Below are positions 1-11,734 of a DNA stretch of 64,000 bases, piece after piece. The notes beneath the pieces are model-generated. The model was given only the letters and a program-made list of their open reading frames with translations. It made no database searches and was not told the origin of the DNA. Position numbers and translations under genes: made by a program. Position 1 is the first letter of the stretch, and every line of letters starts with the position of its first letter. This DNA is from Monodelphis domestica (Eukaryota > Chordata > Mammalia > Didelphimorphia > Didelphidae), in assembly GCF_027887165.1 (NCBI RefSeq), contig NC_077228.1:206747479-206811478 (forward strand), written 5' to 3'.

Positions 1-840
1 TTATGGCTACCTCTATTCAGGTTATTATGATTGGGGCCCAATGGAAATCTTCTATATGTTTAATCTTCTATATGTTATGAGCCTTCTCTCTTGTACAATA
101 ATATCAGACCCAGGAAAGGCTAAAAGCTATTTCCTCCCTAAAGATGGAGATGAAAAATATTATAGATGTTTTGTTTCTGCCAACTCCTGAACAACAATCT
201 TATGTGGCCAGTGAAAAAGGCAAATGGTATGGAACCCAGCTGGCATCTTACAGTGAAATAAAGGAAGTTGAACAAGGATCGCCAGTTACTGTTGCTCTTC
301 CTGATCTTGGTAATGTGATATACCAAGTAGCCCAGACACTGGATCAAAGGTATGGAGTTTTCAACATCACAAATTTCTCTATTCCTGAAGCCATTATAGA
401 TATCTTTACTGCTCTTCCCCAGGGCTACCAAACTCTCTCATGCTGCCAGTCTGGTGGACAGAGACCTAAAAGACATTCTGCAACCTAAGGGCACATATAT
501 CCAACTATTATGACATAATGTAGATCAGACCATTAAACTACAGTGGCAGAAGCCCTAGGCTGAATCATGGTATATATATGAAGGGGTGGAATATCATGCC
601 TAAGAAAATGAAGAATCCAACCTATTGAATCAAGTTTGAGGGAATATAGTGAATAGGGAGAACCTAGGAAACTTTGGATGCAAGCATGCAAGCTTCTGAT
701 ACATGCTAATATGGAAAGGTGGCTCTAGGCAGATGCAGACTCAGTTATAAAATTAATAGAGTATAAAATCAGTTATATTGCAAAATTAGTACAGTAGTAG
801 TTCAATACAGAAGAACCTGTCATTGAGGTAAGCTCAGGAA
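1..840 (+). mobile_element. Possible endogenous retrovirus coding remnant (fossil, broken)
   Basis: An open stretch at 144-488 and the neighbouring frames show protein-like composition (KGKWYGTQLASYSEIKEVEQ, then VFNITNFSIPEAIIDIF with an N-glycosylation-type NIT, then a region like VDRDLKDIL). This resembles a retroviral envelope or other internal region but I cannot assign a family. It is broken. The LTR-like stretch that follows on the same strand supports a retroviral origin. A decayed host pseudogene is the alternative. Confidence 0.35.
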
Positions 841-898
841 TTCGCTTAAAGTTATGATAATTATATAATTACATATGATTATTTATTAATGAGAAAAA

Positions 899-1440
899 CT
901 GTTAATTATCATACCTTCAGCTTCTGGGAAAACACCATGACATCTGGTGTTGTCTTTAAAGCCTGAAGCTAGCGCTAAGGGATACATTGTCCCTAAACTG
1001 TCTTTGCATTATTAAGGAAAGCTCTTATCTCTCTAACAAGTCTTTGTAAGTGCCAGGAACTAGCTCTGATCCACTAACAATGGTCCCATAAAGCAATCAA
1101 GCATTCATCTATGACAGAGAGGGATGGTTCTAGCCAGAACTTCTTAAGGTAACCAATCATGTTGTCCTTGCCTCCATGATGGTGCCGGTCCTGTAACCAA
1201 TTACATTGTCCCCCCAACCTACACCACCTAATTCTGTTCTTAGTTCTCTTGTACTTCCCAAAGCTGTATGAAAGCTAGAAAGCATTACCTTTTGGTCTTT
1301 GGTTATTGAAAGGCCAAAGACCCAATCTATTAGTTATTGCTAGCCTAACTAATAAATTGGTCATGTTTGGACCATTATTTAAGTTTCTCTTAATTTTAAA
1401 ATATAACTTGTTACTATAAATCTGAGTTTTTAGAGTGCCC
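899..1440 (+). mobile_element. Possible LTR of the preceding retroviral fossil
   Basis: The stretch begins TGTTAATTATCATACC. It contains CCAATCA- and CCAATTA-like boxes (about 1145-1205), a weak promoter-like stretch near 1265-1275 and TAATAAAT near 1350, in an order like U3-R-U5. Ends and target-site duplication are not resolved. It looks old. Confidence 0.35.
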
Positions 1441-2504
1441 ATAAGTCCCATTTAAGTATCCCTAATGGCTCCCATTTATTGTTACCCATAATTCTGCCTC
1501 TTTTGAGTGCAGTCCAAAACAGGTTATAGCCCTGAAAAACCACCTAGTAGTCTCTCACCCTGATCCCCAATAACTGTATAGGGAATCATGTTTTTGGAGG
1601 TCTCCATTCATAAGGATGAGGTTGAATGGGAGCCTTTAGCAGGCATCGAAGGGGAGTCAGATCAAATGATGGTTAGACTTAGAGATTCAAAAGCTATACT
1701 AACTTTGAAAAGTAGTTGTTCATTTGTTACTTTAGTTGCTACTGAAGGTATTGTGCAGGGTTATCTTTCATGCATGGTTACTTGTTATGACTTGGATGAG
1801 ACAGGATGGTCTGTCTAAGAAAATGGTTGGGTTTCCATTTTTTATCCAACTCCAATGAATTTAATTAGGACATAATAACTAAGTAAATAACAGGGGAGAG
1901 CAAATAACCAAATATTTTCCTGCCTTTTGCCATATGCAATACATAAAGGCTTATAATGGTCCAAACTCTAACATGCTGGTAGGAGAGAGGATTCATGTTC
2001 CTAGAGCTGCATAATGACTGGAATAACTATCAACCAGCAGTTGGCCTTGTGTTTCTTCTACTCCAGTTTGACAGCTGCTGTTTCTTTCTGCCTTCATTCT
2101 TTCTCTGCTTCATTCTAGCCAATCTATTACTACATTCTCTGGCTTCTTATTGAAAGGAAGTGTTATTGCTCCTTTGTAAAATTTCTTCCAACCAACATAC
2201 CTGGTACAAATCAACACATTTTCAGACCTTTTGTGAGAGAAGACTAGAGCCACTTCTGGTAGCTCACAAAAGGCCCCCAGAAGAGACTCTCAAGAATTTT
2301 GAATTTTAAAATTGTGCTTTTATTCTGCATTTATCAAACATTGAATAAAAACATTTCCATATACAAAATAGAACAGAGAGCACCTCAAGTGAAACCATAC
2401 ATCTCTATTGTGTACAGTTTGCTTTTCAAAAAGTATAGAATAAATTCAACAGGTTATATTCAAAGATATTCCATTTGCTCCCTCTGAAATTCCCTCTGAG
2501 CAGC
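1441..2504. other. No gene recognised
   Basis: AT-rich sequence. One open frame of 76 codons (1588-1818, plus) begins MFLEVSIHKDEVEWEPL but has no recognisable family, splice context or neighbour, so I treat it as unassigned. Confidence 0.4.
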
Positions 2505-3506
2505 TTTAAAGTGGTTTAATGCTCCTTTGTAAATTCTTTTTTATTCTCGTGACAACACTACAAGCTCCTTTTCCCCCTCCCCACATAAGGAAAAAATATA
2601 ACCTTCTGACAAGCAAAACAAATCTACACATTTGTCATGTCCACAAATGTATGATTCATTCTACACCTAGGATTCACCACCCCTTGGTTAAGAGCATGCT
2701 TCATTATCAATCCTCTGGAATTTTGGTTGCTGATTACATTGATCAGAGTTCTTAAGTTGTCTTTGCAATGTTACTATAATAGAAATTATTCTCCTGATCT
2801 GCTCATTTAACTCTGTATATGTTTGCACATCTTCCCATATTTTTCTGAAATTGTCCCTTTTATTGTTTCTTAAGACACAATAATATTCCATCTCATTTAT
2901 ATAACACAATTTGTTCAGTTGACATTTACCCTCTTTACTTGCTATAACAAAAAGATCTGTTATACCTATTTTTGTACTTATGGGTCTTTTTCTTCTTTCT
3001 TTAATCTCTTTAGGACAGTGATGGGGAACCTTCTAGAAACCTAGTGCCCAAACTACACTCTTATGCTGCATGTGAGGCTCCCCACACACACACCTTACCC
3101 CAGATAGGGTAGAGAGGAAGCCTTCCTATTGGGCTCCTGGGTAGAGAAGTGGGTAATGGTAGAAATTATCTCAGGTATGGTAGAGAGGGAGCAGCCCCCA
3201 CCCTGGCCCCGGGTGCCAAAGGTTTACAAATGTGGCTTTAGGGTATATGCCTAGTAGTAGTCTTGCTATTTTAAAGAGTACCGATAGTTCATATGACTTT
3301 TTGGACATAATTCCAAATTGTTTTCCAAAATAGCTGGACCAGTTCAGTCCTTCAAAACTTATCACCTACAAAAGTGTTAGCCTGTCTTTCCAAAGCCCTC
3401 TCAATAACTCTCATTTTCCATTTTTTAATTTTGTCAGTTAGTTTAATTAGTATTTCTTTAACTAATAATGATTTGGAATAGTTGTCACATTTACTTTTAT
3501 TTATTT
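2505..3506 (-). mobile_element. L1 fragment, ORF2 C-terminal region, with hAT insertion
   Basis: Minus-strand marsupial L1. The peptide EMEYYCVLRNNKRDNFRKIW near 2810-2900 resembles the L1 ORF2 C-terminus (MEYYSAIRN type). LLLGIYPKATF near 3240-3270 matches the upstream LLGIYPK motif. The element is interrupted by a hAT copy at 3016-3235. It is heavily diverged. Confidence 0.75.
3016..3235 (+). mobile_element. Non-autonomous hAT DNA transposon inside L1
   Basis: Begins CAGTGATGGGGAACCTT, a hAT/Charlie-type end, and ends with a degenerate inverse (CCAAAGGTTTACAAATG). It is flanked by an 8-bp near-duplication, CTTTAGGA (3008-3015) and CTTTAGGG (3236-3243), as expected for hAT. L1 sequence resumes exactly after it. 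Confidence 0.65.
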
Positions 3507-3518
3507 AGCCTCATTTAC

Positions 3519-3720
3519 CTTTTACTTTTAAACCCTTCCCTTCTGTCTTAGAACCAATTCCAAGTATTGGTTCCAAGGCAAAAGAACAGTAAGGGGTAGG
3601 CAATGGGGGTTAAGTGACTTGCCCAGGGTCACACAGCTTGGATGTATCTAAAGTAACATTTGAACCCAGGACCTCCTATCTCCAGGTCTGACTATCCACT
3701 GAGCCTCCTATCTGCTCCAG
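3519..3720 (-). mobile_element. Marsupial tRNA-derived SINE
   Basis: Antisense copy: starts with AAACCCTTCCCTTCTGTCTT (3' end), includes GTGACTTGCCCAGGGTCACA and ends with the degenerate head at CTGCTCC. A perfect 12-bp target-site duplication AGCCTCATTTAC flanks it (3507-3518 and 3721-3732). Confidence 0.9.
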
Positions 3721-3732
3721 AGCCTCATTTAC

Positions 3733-4429
3733 TAAATTTCAGTGGCTTTTTCATTCATGGCATTCAGTGAAAGAGATATAGTGTTTAACATTGGGAATTT
3801 GGAAAGGTCAAAAGAATAACCCACAAGAAGCTGGATTCTCATTCAATATAGCACAGATACACAGGGAGCAAGCTGGGAAACCCAGGAGCAACTTTTGGTC
3901 TCCAACCCAACTGAAAAATTCATCTGGTAGTCATGCCACATCCATACATGAACTTGGTAGAACCAATGCTATTTCCTCCCCTTACAATATACAGGCCCTG
4001 TATACATGATGGAGAGGTAGAGTTATGTAGGTACTGAGATACATTAGAAGTCTAATCGCATCTTCCCCTCAGACTGAGATGGTGTGGGTGATGGGGGTGG
4101 GGGTCCAGGTGGAGGGGATGGATTATCTCCCTGATGGGTTGAAGGAAATGTTAGTGCATTTGTGCTGGCTCTATCTGTGAAGCAAATATTCCTCTGTAAA
4201 AGCCATTTAGTGTTATATGGTTAGTTGAAACTGGGGTGCTAGTCATTGGGCCCTCATGGTGGAGGGAGAGGGTGGGAGAGACATAGCTGGTGGGTGCTCA
4301 AGCTGATGGCAGTGGAGAAAAGCCACCCCAATTTGTTAGGGAATCTTAGAACGACGAGCGTGAGAAGTAACAGGCCTGACCCTGAGAGGGTAAGGCCAAA
4401 GTCAACCATGTTATGCCTCTTTTAATCAT
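3733..4429. other. No gene recognised
   Basis: Unique-looking sequence. A purine-rich stretch (GGTGGGGGTCCAGGTGGAGG) lies near 4095-4120. No exon, RNA gene or classifiable repeat is visible. Confidence 0.4.
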
Positions 4430-5180
4430 CTATTTTTACTATTGCTCCGCGTAAGATGATAAATGACCCTTGTTTTAGGGTCTGCCTGATGCATAATATA
4501 GTTTGCTCCAGCTACTTATTTAAAGTCTGCTTGAATTTGTTCATTTCAAATGTGTTCCTTATAAATAACATGCTACTGGATTCTTTCTAATCCTTTCTGC
4601 TATCCTCCTCCTTTTTAGGGGTAAGCTCATCTTATTCAAGTTCAGAGTTATTATTTTTATTTTTAATTGAGCTTTTCCTTTCACCATATCTTCATATACT
4701 TTCTCCTTTCTTTGCCTTTAGTTACTTTATTTATGATGAAGAACAGAGTATCGAGAAAGGATTGTATTCTATACTTGTGATCTATATTTTATGCAATTTA
4801 TTTCTATTTCATGACTCCTCTATTCTTTCCCATTTCCAGTTCCCAGGTATAGGTTTCTCTTTCTTCTTTTTCATTCTTTCTTCTTCCTTCTTTCCTTTCC
4901 TTCCTTCCTTCTTTCCTTTCTTTCTTTCTCCCCTTTCTTTCTTTCCTCCCTTAACTCCTCCCTTATCTTCTTCCTTCCTTTCTTCCTTCCTTCCTTCCTT
5001 TTTCTTTCTTCCTTTCTCTCTTTCCTTCCTTCCTTTTTCCCATCTATATCCCTCATGTTCCATACTCTGAAAGACAGAGATTGCCTTGCTTAAGACTAAT
5101 CCCACACCTTTCTGCCCCCACTATATTCCAAAGGGAGTTAATAATTTTTTTCTCCCAATTCTGCATGTGTGTATTCAATC
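4430..5180 (-). mobile_element. Old L1 fragment, ORF2 endonuclease region and upstream part
   Basis: Antisense L1 order is recognisable: the segment around 4540-4660 (GTGTTCCTTATAAATAACAT, then a CATTCTAAT-like stretch and TTCAAGTTCAGAGTTATTAT) matches the part of the endonuclease domain that reads TTTCTTGTAGACAAC...TTCACATT..AGTTA in other copies. It is interrupted by the pyrimidine tract at 4856-5042. Confidence 0.5.
4856..5042 (+). repeat. (CTTT/CCTT)n polypyrimidine tract
   Basis: About 185 bp of almost pure C and T on the plus strand, mixing TTTC, CCTT and TTCC units. The opposite strand is pure purine, which explains the Lys/Glu/Arg-rich open frames on that strand; these are not genes. 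Confidence 0.95.
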
Positions 5181-5195
5181 CTTTTTTCTAGTTCA

Positions 5196-5448
5196 AATAA
5201 TAACAATAATATCTAGCACTTATATAGCACTTTAAGGTTTGTAAAACATGTTGCAAACATCTCATTTGATAACACACAACAATCCTAGAAAGTAGGTGCT
5301 ACTATTCCTATTTAATAAATGATAAAACTGAGAGAAATCAAAATAACTTGCCTCAGTGTCTGATGTATGTAAATGTCTGATGGATAATGTGAACTTGGGA
5401 CTTACTATCTCCAGGTCCAGTGTGCTCTATCTACTATGCCACTGAGAA
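5196..5448 (-). mobile_element. CORE-SINE, MIR-like
   Basis: Contains TAGCACTTATATAGCACTTT, a segment like CTCATTTGAT..CACAACAATCCT and a degenerate GTGACTTGCC core, ending in GTGCTCTATCTACTATGCC. This order is typical of antisense mammalian CORE-SINEs. Confidence 0.7.
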
Positions 5449-5552
5449 ACCTCACACATAAATAAGCTTCCTGTATAGTTTTTTCTCCTAACTTTTTATA
5501 CAGTTTCCTTGTAAAGCCAAATTATATAAGATAAATGTAATCCCTTCCACCT

Positions 5553-5791
5553 GAATCAGTTGTTTTTCAGTCATTGTAGTCATCTCCAACTCTTTGTGAA
5601 CCCTCTGAGTTTTCTTGGCAAAAACACTAGAATGGTTTGTCTTTTTCTTTCTCTAGATCATTTTTACAGATTGGAAAAGGCAGAGCTAGGGGACTCTCTC
5701 CAGGGTCACATAGCTAGTAGGTATCTGAGACTAGATTTGAACTCATGAAGATGAGGAATTTCACTCTATGCACTGCACCATCTAGCCTTCT
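5553..5791 (-). mobile_element. MAR1 CORE-SINE (RTE-type 3' end)
   Basis: Antisense copy: starts GTTGTTTTTCAGTCATTGTA, then TTTTCTTGGCAAAAACACTA, the BovB/RTE-like 3' end of MAR1, followed by the core (GGGTCACATAGCTAGTAGGT) and the tRNA-like head (CTATGCACTGCACCATCTAG). Confidence 0.75.
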
Positions 5792-6394
5792 GAATCTACA
5801 CTCCCTCTTAATCCTGTCCTCTTCTGGTTCTGTGCTAGAATTAATCTTTGTCAAGTTCAGTTGACAGTACAGTTCATGTGCTTCTCTTCTTTCTTCTTTC
5901 ATATTTGTATAGTCTAATTCTTTAGCAACTCAACCATCTGAGATAATGTTTCATCCTTTCCTCTCTCTCTTCCCTAATGCATTCCTTTTCTTTTTTCCCC
6001 TCTTCTCCTCAAAATATAACAAAACTTTCCTTAGGTCTTTTGGTTTACTGATTATGTTTGACCTGGGAAGACGGGGTTCTGAGGGAACACTTGCTATTTT
6101 CCCTCATTCAACTATAAACACTTAATCATTGTATTGTCCCTTCCAAATGCTCAAAAATATTAACTTTTTGTGTTTTTTTTTTGTTCTATGTTTGCATTTT
6201 AAAGTGCTTATTGCTTATTTCATCAACAATACTTATAAGTGCTCTATTTCATTAAAAATCCATTTTTATTTAGTTTTTCAAAACCCTTTCTGGTTATTCT
6301 CAGCTTTGCTAGACAAGTTGTAAGCCTTTTGTCTTTTAGAACAGTACATGCCAAATTTTCCTCTCCTTCCTAGTGATAGTTGCAAGTGACTATA
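5792..6394. other. No gene recognised
   Basis: AT- and pyrimidine-rich sequence with no exon structure that I can see. It may be remains of L1. Confidence 0.35.
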
Positions 6395-6560
6395 ACTCCT
6401 TAGTCAGTAAACAAGCACTTATAATGGGCCTTACAATGTGCCAGGCACTGAACTAAGTACAGAAGAAGCAGATAATAACAATTCCTGCCCTCCAAAAACA
6501 TGCAACCTCATTGAGCAAACATTGTGTAAATAATTAGTACACATAAGATATATCCATAGC
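6395..6560 (-). mobile_element. L2 3' end
   Basis: Reads AAGCACTTATAATGGGCCTT, ATGTGCCAGGCACTGAACTA and CCTGCCCTCC, the antisense of the L2 terminus (GTGCCTGGCACATAGTAG, AATAAATG). Confidence 0.7.
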
Positions 6561-6737
6561 AGATGGAAAGTTACCTCAGAGGGGGGAAAGTACTACCTCA
6601 ATTCTCTCTTTGTGATTACTTGTAGTTTTTTGTTTTTGTTTTTGACTTGGAAGCTCTGGATTTTGACTATGATATTCCCGGGAGGATACATGAACATAGC
6701 AAAGTGAGCACATGCTTTTCTTTCTTTCTTTTTTTTT

Positions 6738-6928
6738 TAACCCTTACCTTCTGTCTTAGAATCAATACTAGATACTGGTTCCAAGGCAGAAGAGCTGTAT
6801 GGGCTAGGCAATGGGGGTTAAGTGATTTGCCCAGTCACACAGATAGGAAGTATCTGAGACTAGATTTGAATCCAGGACCTTCTCTCTCCAGGTCTGGCTC
6901 TCTATCCACTGAGACAACTAGCTGACCC
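6738..6928 (-). mobile_element. Marsupial tRNA-derived SINE
   Basis: Antisense copy from AACCCTTACCTTCTGTCTTA to the degenerate head GAGACAACTAGCTGACCC. The flanks ACATGCTTTTCT and ATATGTTTTTCT form a likely diverged target-site duplication. Confidence 0.85.
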
Positions 6929-7025
6929 AAGGATATGTTTTTCTACGTGATCCTAAGACTAGATCTCAAGTTCCTAGTTGTTTCTTCTGCTTCATGAGTC
7001 CTTGATCACAGGTGCCAGTAGATGT

Positions 7026-7117
7026 TGGTTGTTGTCCTTCATACTTGAAGAGGACAAAAATGACTTCCACTATGTTGAGGTCAATGTACAGTGTCATTAA
7101 ATAACAACCCACAAATA
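7026..7117. mobile_element. Unclassified marsupial repeat tail
   Basis: TTGTTGTCCTTCATACTTGA followed by AGAGGACAAAAATGAC. The reverse complement of the same tail occurs at about 25665-25712 (GTCCTCTTCAAAAATGAAGG), so it is a dispersed element of unknown class. Confidence 0.5.
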
Positions 7118-7260
7118 AATGAGTGAACAAAATATTTATTAAGCACTTACTTTGTGCAAATAATTGTGTTAAGCACTGGAGATACAAACAGAAAAGGATG
7201 ATAGTCCCTGCTCTTCAGGAGCTCACATTTTACTGGGGGAGATAACACATTAGGAAAGTT
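7118..7260 (-). mobile_element. L2 3' end
   Basis: AATATTTATTAAGCACTTAC, GTGTTAAGCACTGGAGATAC and CCTGCTCTTCAGGAGCTCAC are the antisense L2 terminus. Confidence 0.8.
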
Positions 7261-9029
7261 TCAGCTTCAAATCAGATGAAAAGATTTAGGGTGCAGCAGC
7301 AAGGGAGATGGTAATGCTGCTTCTTTAATGTCATTTTCACTGACAAAACCTTATCAGTTTCCATTGTTGAACAGTTTGACAGTGCCAAGGACTTTAGTAA
7401 CAGGAACTTTCTTTTCTAGGTCCTCAAAGGATGTACCAAAGCTTCTGTAGGATGCATAGTCAGACTGCATCTCCATAGTGATTGCTTCCTAGGATAATGG
7501 CTGAGGACAGTGGGCTGGAAATATCACTTTTCTCAAAGTTCTTGATCAGGGTCCTGAGCTGTCTCCATTAAACTTTAAGAGGAGATGGTGGTCAAAGTTA
7601 TGGTACTGGTTTGACTTCCTTGAACATATTACCTTGTGTCATTGCTTCTTCTCTGATGTTGCTTCAGCTTTGCTTTATGTGTGGCATTAAGCTGATTGGC
7701 AGTTGGCAAGGATGGCTTGGCTCTTTCTCCATTGGAGTTGGTTCCCCACTTGATCTGTTTAAGGGCTAGATAGGAAGTAAGACCAGTAGTCTGGGGGTAC
7801 TGCCATTCTCAGACTATGTTCCATTCTCTGTGCTTTTCTGCCTGTTGGTGGCAATTGGTCAGCAGATATTACCAGTGTTGAGAGGGTCCCCTTTTCCACA
7901 ATTATTTTTTTCCCTCAATGATAGTTGCACAGAATAAGATGCATATTTTCAGACATAGTTAATTTGGGGATTTGTTTTGAATGAAAATTCATATTTGATA
8001 TGAGGGGTTTTTTTCTCCCAACTTTTTTGGAGAGAGAAGTTTGAGGGAAGAGGAAAGCTTGCCAAAGTGGAAAAAAATGAAGAAATGTAAGAAAAAAGGT
8101 TATTGAAGTATTTTTTTTTAATTTACAGAAACTGAGGAAGATCAGTAAGGAACACAAATAAGCAAAACTCTTTTGAAAACATGTTAAATTTGTATATTTA
8201 ATATGAAGGGGAAAACAAAGGTGTATGTTATTCAGATTATTAGCTGCATGTGTAAAACTTTTTCTGTTTTTATTTGCCTGGTGGACATGGTCATCTTATT
8301 TGGTGTTTAAGTGCATAATTTAAAAAAAAGTATAGCAAGTAATGGGCTTTGTATGGTTCTCATTTTCTGTGTCTTTTTATAGACTCTTATAAGCCTTTTA
8401 TTTTTGTCTTACTGTTTCATGTTCTAGGTATTTGTTATTGCATGTTTATGCCTTTTTTACCTTTAGCATTTCTGTGTGGTGGAGAAAATAAATAGTTGTC
8501 CTATGCCTGATATTTACTGCTTTTTACATTTAGCACCTATTCTAGAAGAAACTCCATTAATAGCTTTGGGGAGACCCTATACATGAGATAAATCTAAGCT
8601 GGATCACTATGTCCTGACCTATTTTCCACAAAAACCTCCTGAAATAAAGCTTAGCTTTGGCTTTATCCTCTTCATTTTTACCATCATCTGTACCCTTCTC
8701 ATGCTTAGCTTTCACAAAGGCAGGTTGGTGTTGCTTGATTTTCATCCCTTTTATGGCACAATCTTTTCTTCATTGCTTTCTTTTTCAACTTCTAATGTTG
8801 TTATTATCCTGTCTTTATCTTCTTTGGGGGAAGAACCCCCATTTTCTTTGGCTCATCTTGATTTTTTAGTAGCCTCACAAAGATTCACCCAGATCAAAAG
8901 ATAGATCCATTAATAAGGACTTAAGACAAAATTGGTAGTGGCTTAAAGTGTTAGTGGTTTCGATCCATGAATATCCCATTGCTGATGGTGATTGAAACTA
9001 GACCATCGATTTTCTTAAAAAAAAAAAAA
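7261..9029. other. No gene recognised
   Basis: AT-rich intergenic sequence. No long frame, RNA gene or repeat that I can classify with confidence. Several T- and A-rich runs are present. Confidence 0.4.
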
Positions 9030-9730
9030 GTTTTTTTTAACATCCTTTTTAAAATGAGCCTTAAATTCTCTCTCTTCCTTCTACCTGCCACTGAGAAAAG
9101 GAAGCAATATGATATCAATCATACATGTTAAATCATATAAAACATATTTCTATATTAGCCATATCACAAAAAAAGAAAAGAAAAAGAAAGCAAGAAAATT
9201 ATCCTTCAATTTGCACTCGGAGTTCATCTGTTCTCTCTCTGGAGGTGGATAGCATTTTTTCAGCATGAGTCCTTTGAAAATGTCTCAGATCATTATATTG
9301 ATCAGAGTAACCAAGTCTTTCACAGTTGATCATCCTTACAATATTGCTGTTAACTGTATACAATGATTTCCTAGTATTTCTCACTTCACTTTGCATCAGT
9401 TCATGTAGGTCATGCCATGTTTTTGTTTCTTTCCTGAAATAATCTCCCTTATCATTTCTTATAGCACAGTAGTATTCTATTACAATCATAACCCACAATT
9501 TGTTCAGCCATTCCCCAATCAATAAGCATTCCCTCAATTTCCAATTCTTTGCCACCACAATAAGACCTGCTACAAATATTTTTGTATATATAATTCCTTT
9601 TCCTTTGCTCTTTTTTTGGGTACAGATTCAGTTGTGGTATCACTGAGTCTAAGGTTACACACAGTTTTATGGTCTTTTGTAGCCCATAGGTTTTCAATAA
9701 AGTTGAAAACAGGTGAGTACCTATATATTA
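9030..9730 (-). mobile_element. L1 3' end, ORF2 C-terminus and 3' UTR
   Basis: Minus-strand frames at 9199-9697 read VAKNWKLRECLLIGEWLNKL and EYYCAIRNDKGDYFRKE, the marsupial form of the L1 ORF2 C-terminal segment (IAKTWNQPKCPT...MEYYAAIKNDEF in human L1). The 3' UTR lies towards 9030, ending at a T run. The copy is 5'-truncated. Confidence 0.85.
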
Positions 9731-10685
9731 GTATATTTATCCTTATCTCCTAGGTAAATTTCTTAACCTTTTGTTACAAGTGGCATGATGCAAGCTTATT
9801 TTCAAATATTCCATCTCCATTTGTGATTTTTTTGAAATTCTGAACAATTCTGCTTCTTCGCATATCACATAGTTATCAGAATTCATCACTGCCTTAACTG
9901 GGGATGAAATTTTCAGGACTACCAGAAGTGAAAAATTCCCCAAATACTTTTTGGCTGGATGTTTTAGCTAATGAAGATGCCTACATCTTACTGGCTTACA
10001 TGAGTTTCTTCTGAAAACAGTTTTAGCCTTAATGAAAAAGTGAATTTTGTCAGTAAAAATGATCTTTTCCCCATCTTCAGAACTTAGAATTGTTTTGTCC
10101 CTGAAACAAAAATTCTTTTTCTTCACAGCAAAGGTTAGTAACTGTCTTTTTTTTCTAATGATATTCTCACTGTTCTCCCAACTTGAAGAAACTTACACCA
10201 TACTAGAAAAATCTGTGATAACCCATTCAGCTGCTGGGTCCTTCTGAAGGTCTTTGTTTTCTGAGGATTAATTAGACTGTTTCACAGCAATATTTTGTCA
10301 ATTCTTAGTACTATTTTTCATTTAAAATAAAACTTTGCTTTTTGCTTTGCTGTAACTGAGCTTGATTCAACCTGGATTTGCATTACTCTTGAAACACTTG
10401 ACTTCCATGCCAGCTCATGGTACAATATTACAATATAACAGATGAGAAATTTAAAAGCCATAATTTCTGCATATTGTCTTGGAGTAACACCTATTCTTTA
10501 AAACTATAAAATTAAAGATATGATAAAAGAGAGGAATGAAGCACATGTGTGTGGAACAAAACCTAGCATTTATCAAAGGGAGAACTACAAGTGGGAAAAC
10601 CAGCTTATTCCAGGTTCACATGGTCAATGACATATTTTTTGAGTCAGCCTAGTGAAATTAGAAGCATGCATTTTATGGTCATTAG
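9731..10685. other. No gene recognised
   Basis: AT-rich sequence without recognisable exons or dated repeats. Confidence 0.4.
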
Positions 10686-11230
10686 GTTGTGGGAAAACAC
10701 ACTTGAGTTTGTAGCAGGGTCTTGCCCCAAGAATGGGAGGCTCAAAACTCCATTCAATCCAGAGATATGAAAGAATTTTATTTAAGGAAGAAGAAGTTTA
10801 GGATGATGGAACAGCCTGATAGCTGATGGAATAGACTGAGTGGCTGAAACTGTGGATCAGAGTTTGCATATTTATTGAGGATATGGGGGCTTGTTACCTC
10901 CCATTCCGGGGAAATCTCTACCTTTTCCCAGAATTTCCTATTCCTGGACATTACAAGTCATTACAGGTAGGAAAAACAAAAACAACTCAGAAGATGAGAT
11001 AGAGAAGGTGGGTCCAAATCAAGGTGGAAGTGTATTTTGGGGTCTGACACTTCATAGGTGAACTTGAGGACACCAAAAATGGAATGAGTACATGCAGGTT
11101 TGGGGGATTCCCCTGGACTGCCAGAGCCACTAGTGCCCATGTCCCATGTTTCCCCACATTGTCCCACCTGCTATCATTTATCAGTGCAGAAGATGTCTCA
11201 CCATCCTTCTGGAATGCTCTCATAAAAGAT
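10686..11230 (-). mobile_element. Possible solo LTR (fossil)
   Basis: In the minus direction the segment has AATAAATATGCAAAC (near 10870), then AATAAAATTCTTTC (near 10780), and ends near TTTTCCCACA at 10686, resembling LTR R and U5. The 5' limit is a guess and I found no target-site duplication. Family unknown; probably moderately old. Confidence 0.35.
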
Positions 11231-11639
11231 GGGAACATAGGGAGGATATAGTACAGTAGACAACCATTCAAGGTGATAATAATGCCAGCAGTTCAGAACT
11301 AAGGTAAATACAGAACAATATGAGCAATTAATGATACATAACAACACAAAGCTGGTGTACAGAACACAACAGTATAGAACCATTATAAATGATTAACAAT
11401 ACAGAATGGTTAACTGATTTATTCATCAGTAATTAATATAGATTAATCAGTAAATAATCATAATTAATACGGATTTCACAATTTATGCTTTACTAGTGCT
11501 AACTGGTGAGAAATACAAGATTTCAGAACATGAGGGTTCTGCTTCTATCACTGCCCATCACTACCCACCTCCATCAATTGCTGTCACAAAATGAAACTAT
11601 TAAATTTACTTGTGCAAAGTAATTCATGTGCCACTATAT

Positions 11640-11734
11640 CTCCTTCATAGGATTATGAGATTCAAATGAGATAATATAAATATATTGTGAACTTAAAAGC
11701 ACTCTATAAATGTTGGTGATCATTCTCATTTCTG
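11640..11734 (+). mobile_element. MIR-like 3' end
   Basis: AGATTCAAATGAGATAATAT followed by AAAGCACTCTATAAATGTTG is the standard MIR 3' region. Confidence 0.65.

Noticed and set aside
1588-1818. 76-codon frame with balanced composition
   Set aside because: No recognised domain, no start context or splice evidence; left as unassigned.
4809-5105. Lys/Glu/Arg-rich minus-strand frames
   Set aside because: Translation of the polypurine strand of the CTTT/CCTT tract.
9199-9558. 119-codon minus-strand frame that could be taken for a gene
   Set aside because: It is the C-terminal end of L1 ORF2 (NWKL..GEWLNKLW..EYYCAIRN), repeated in other L1 copies here.
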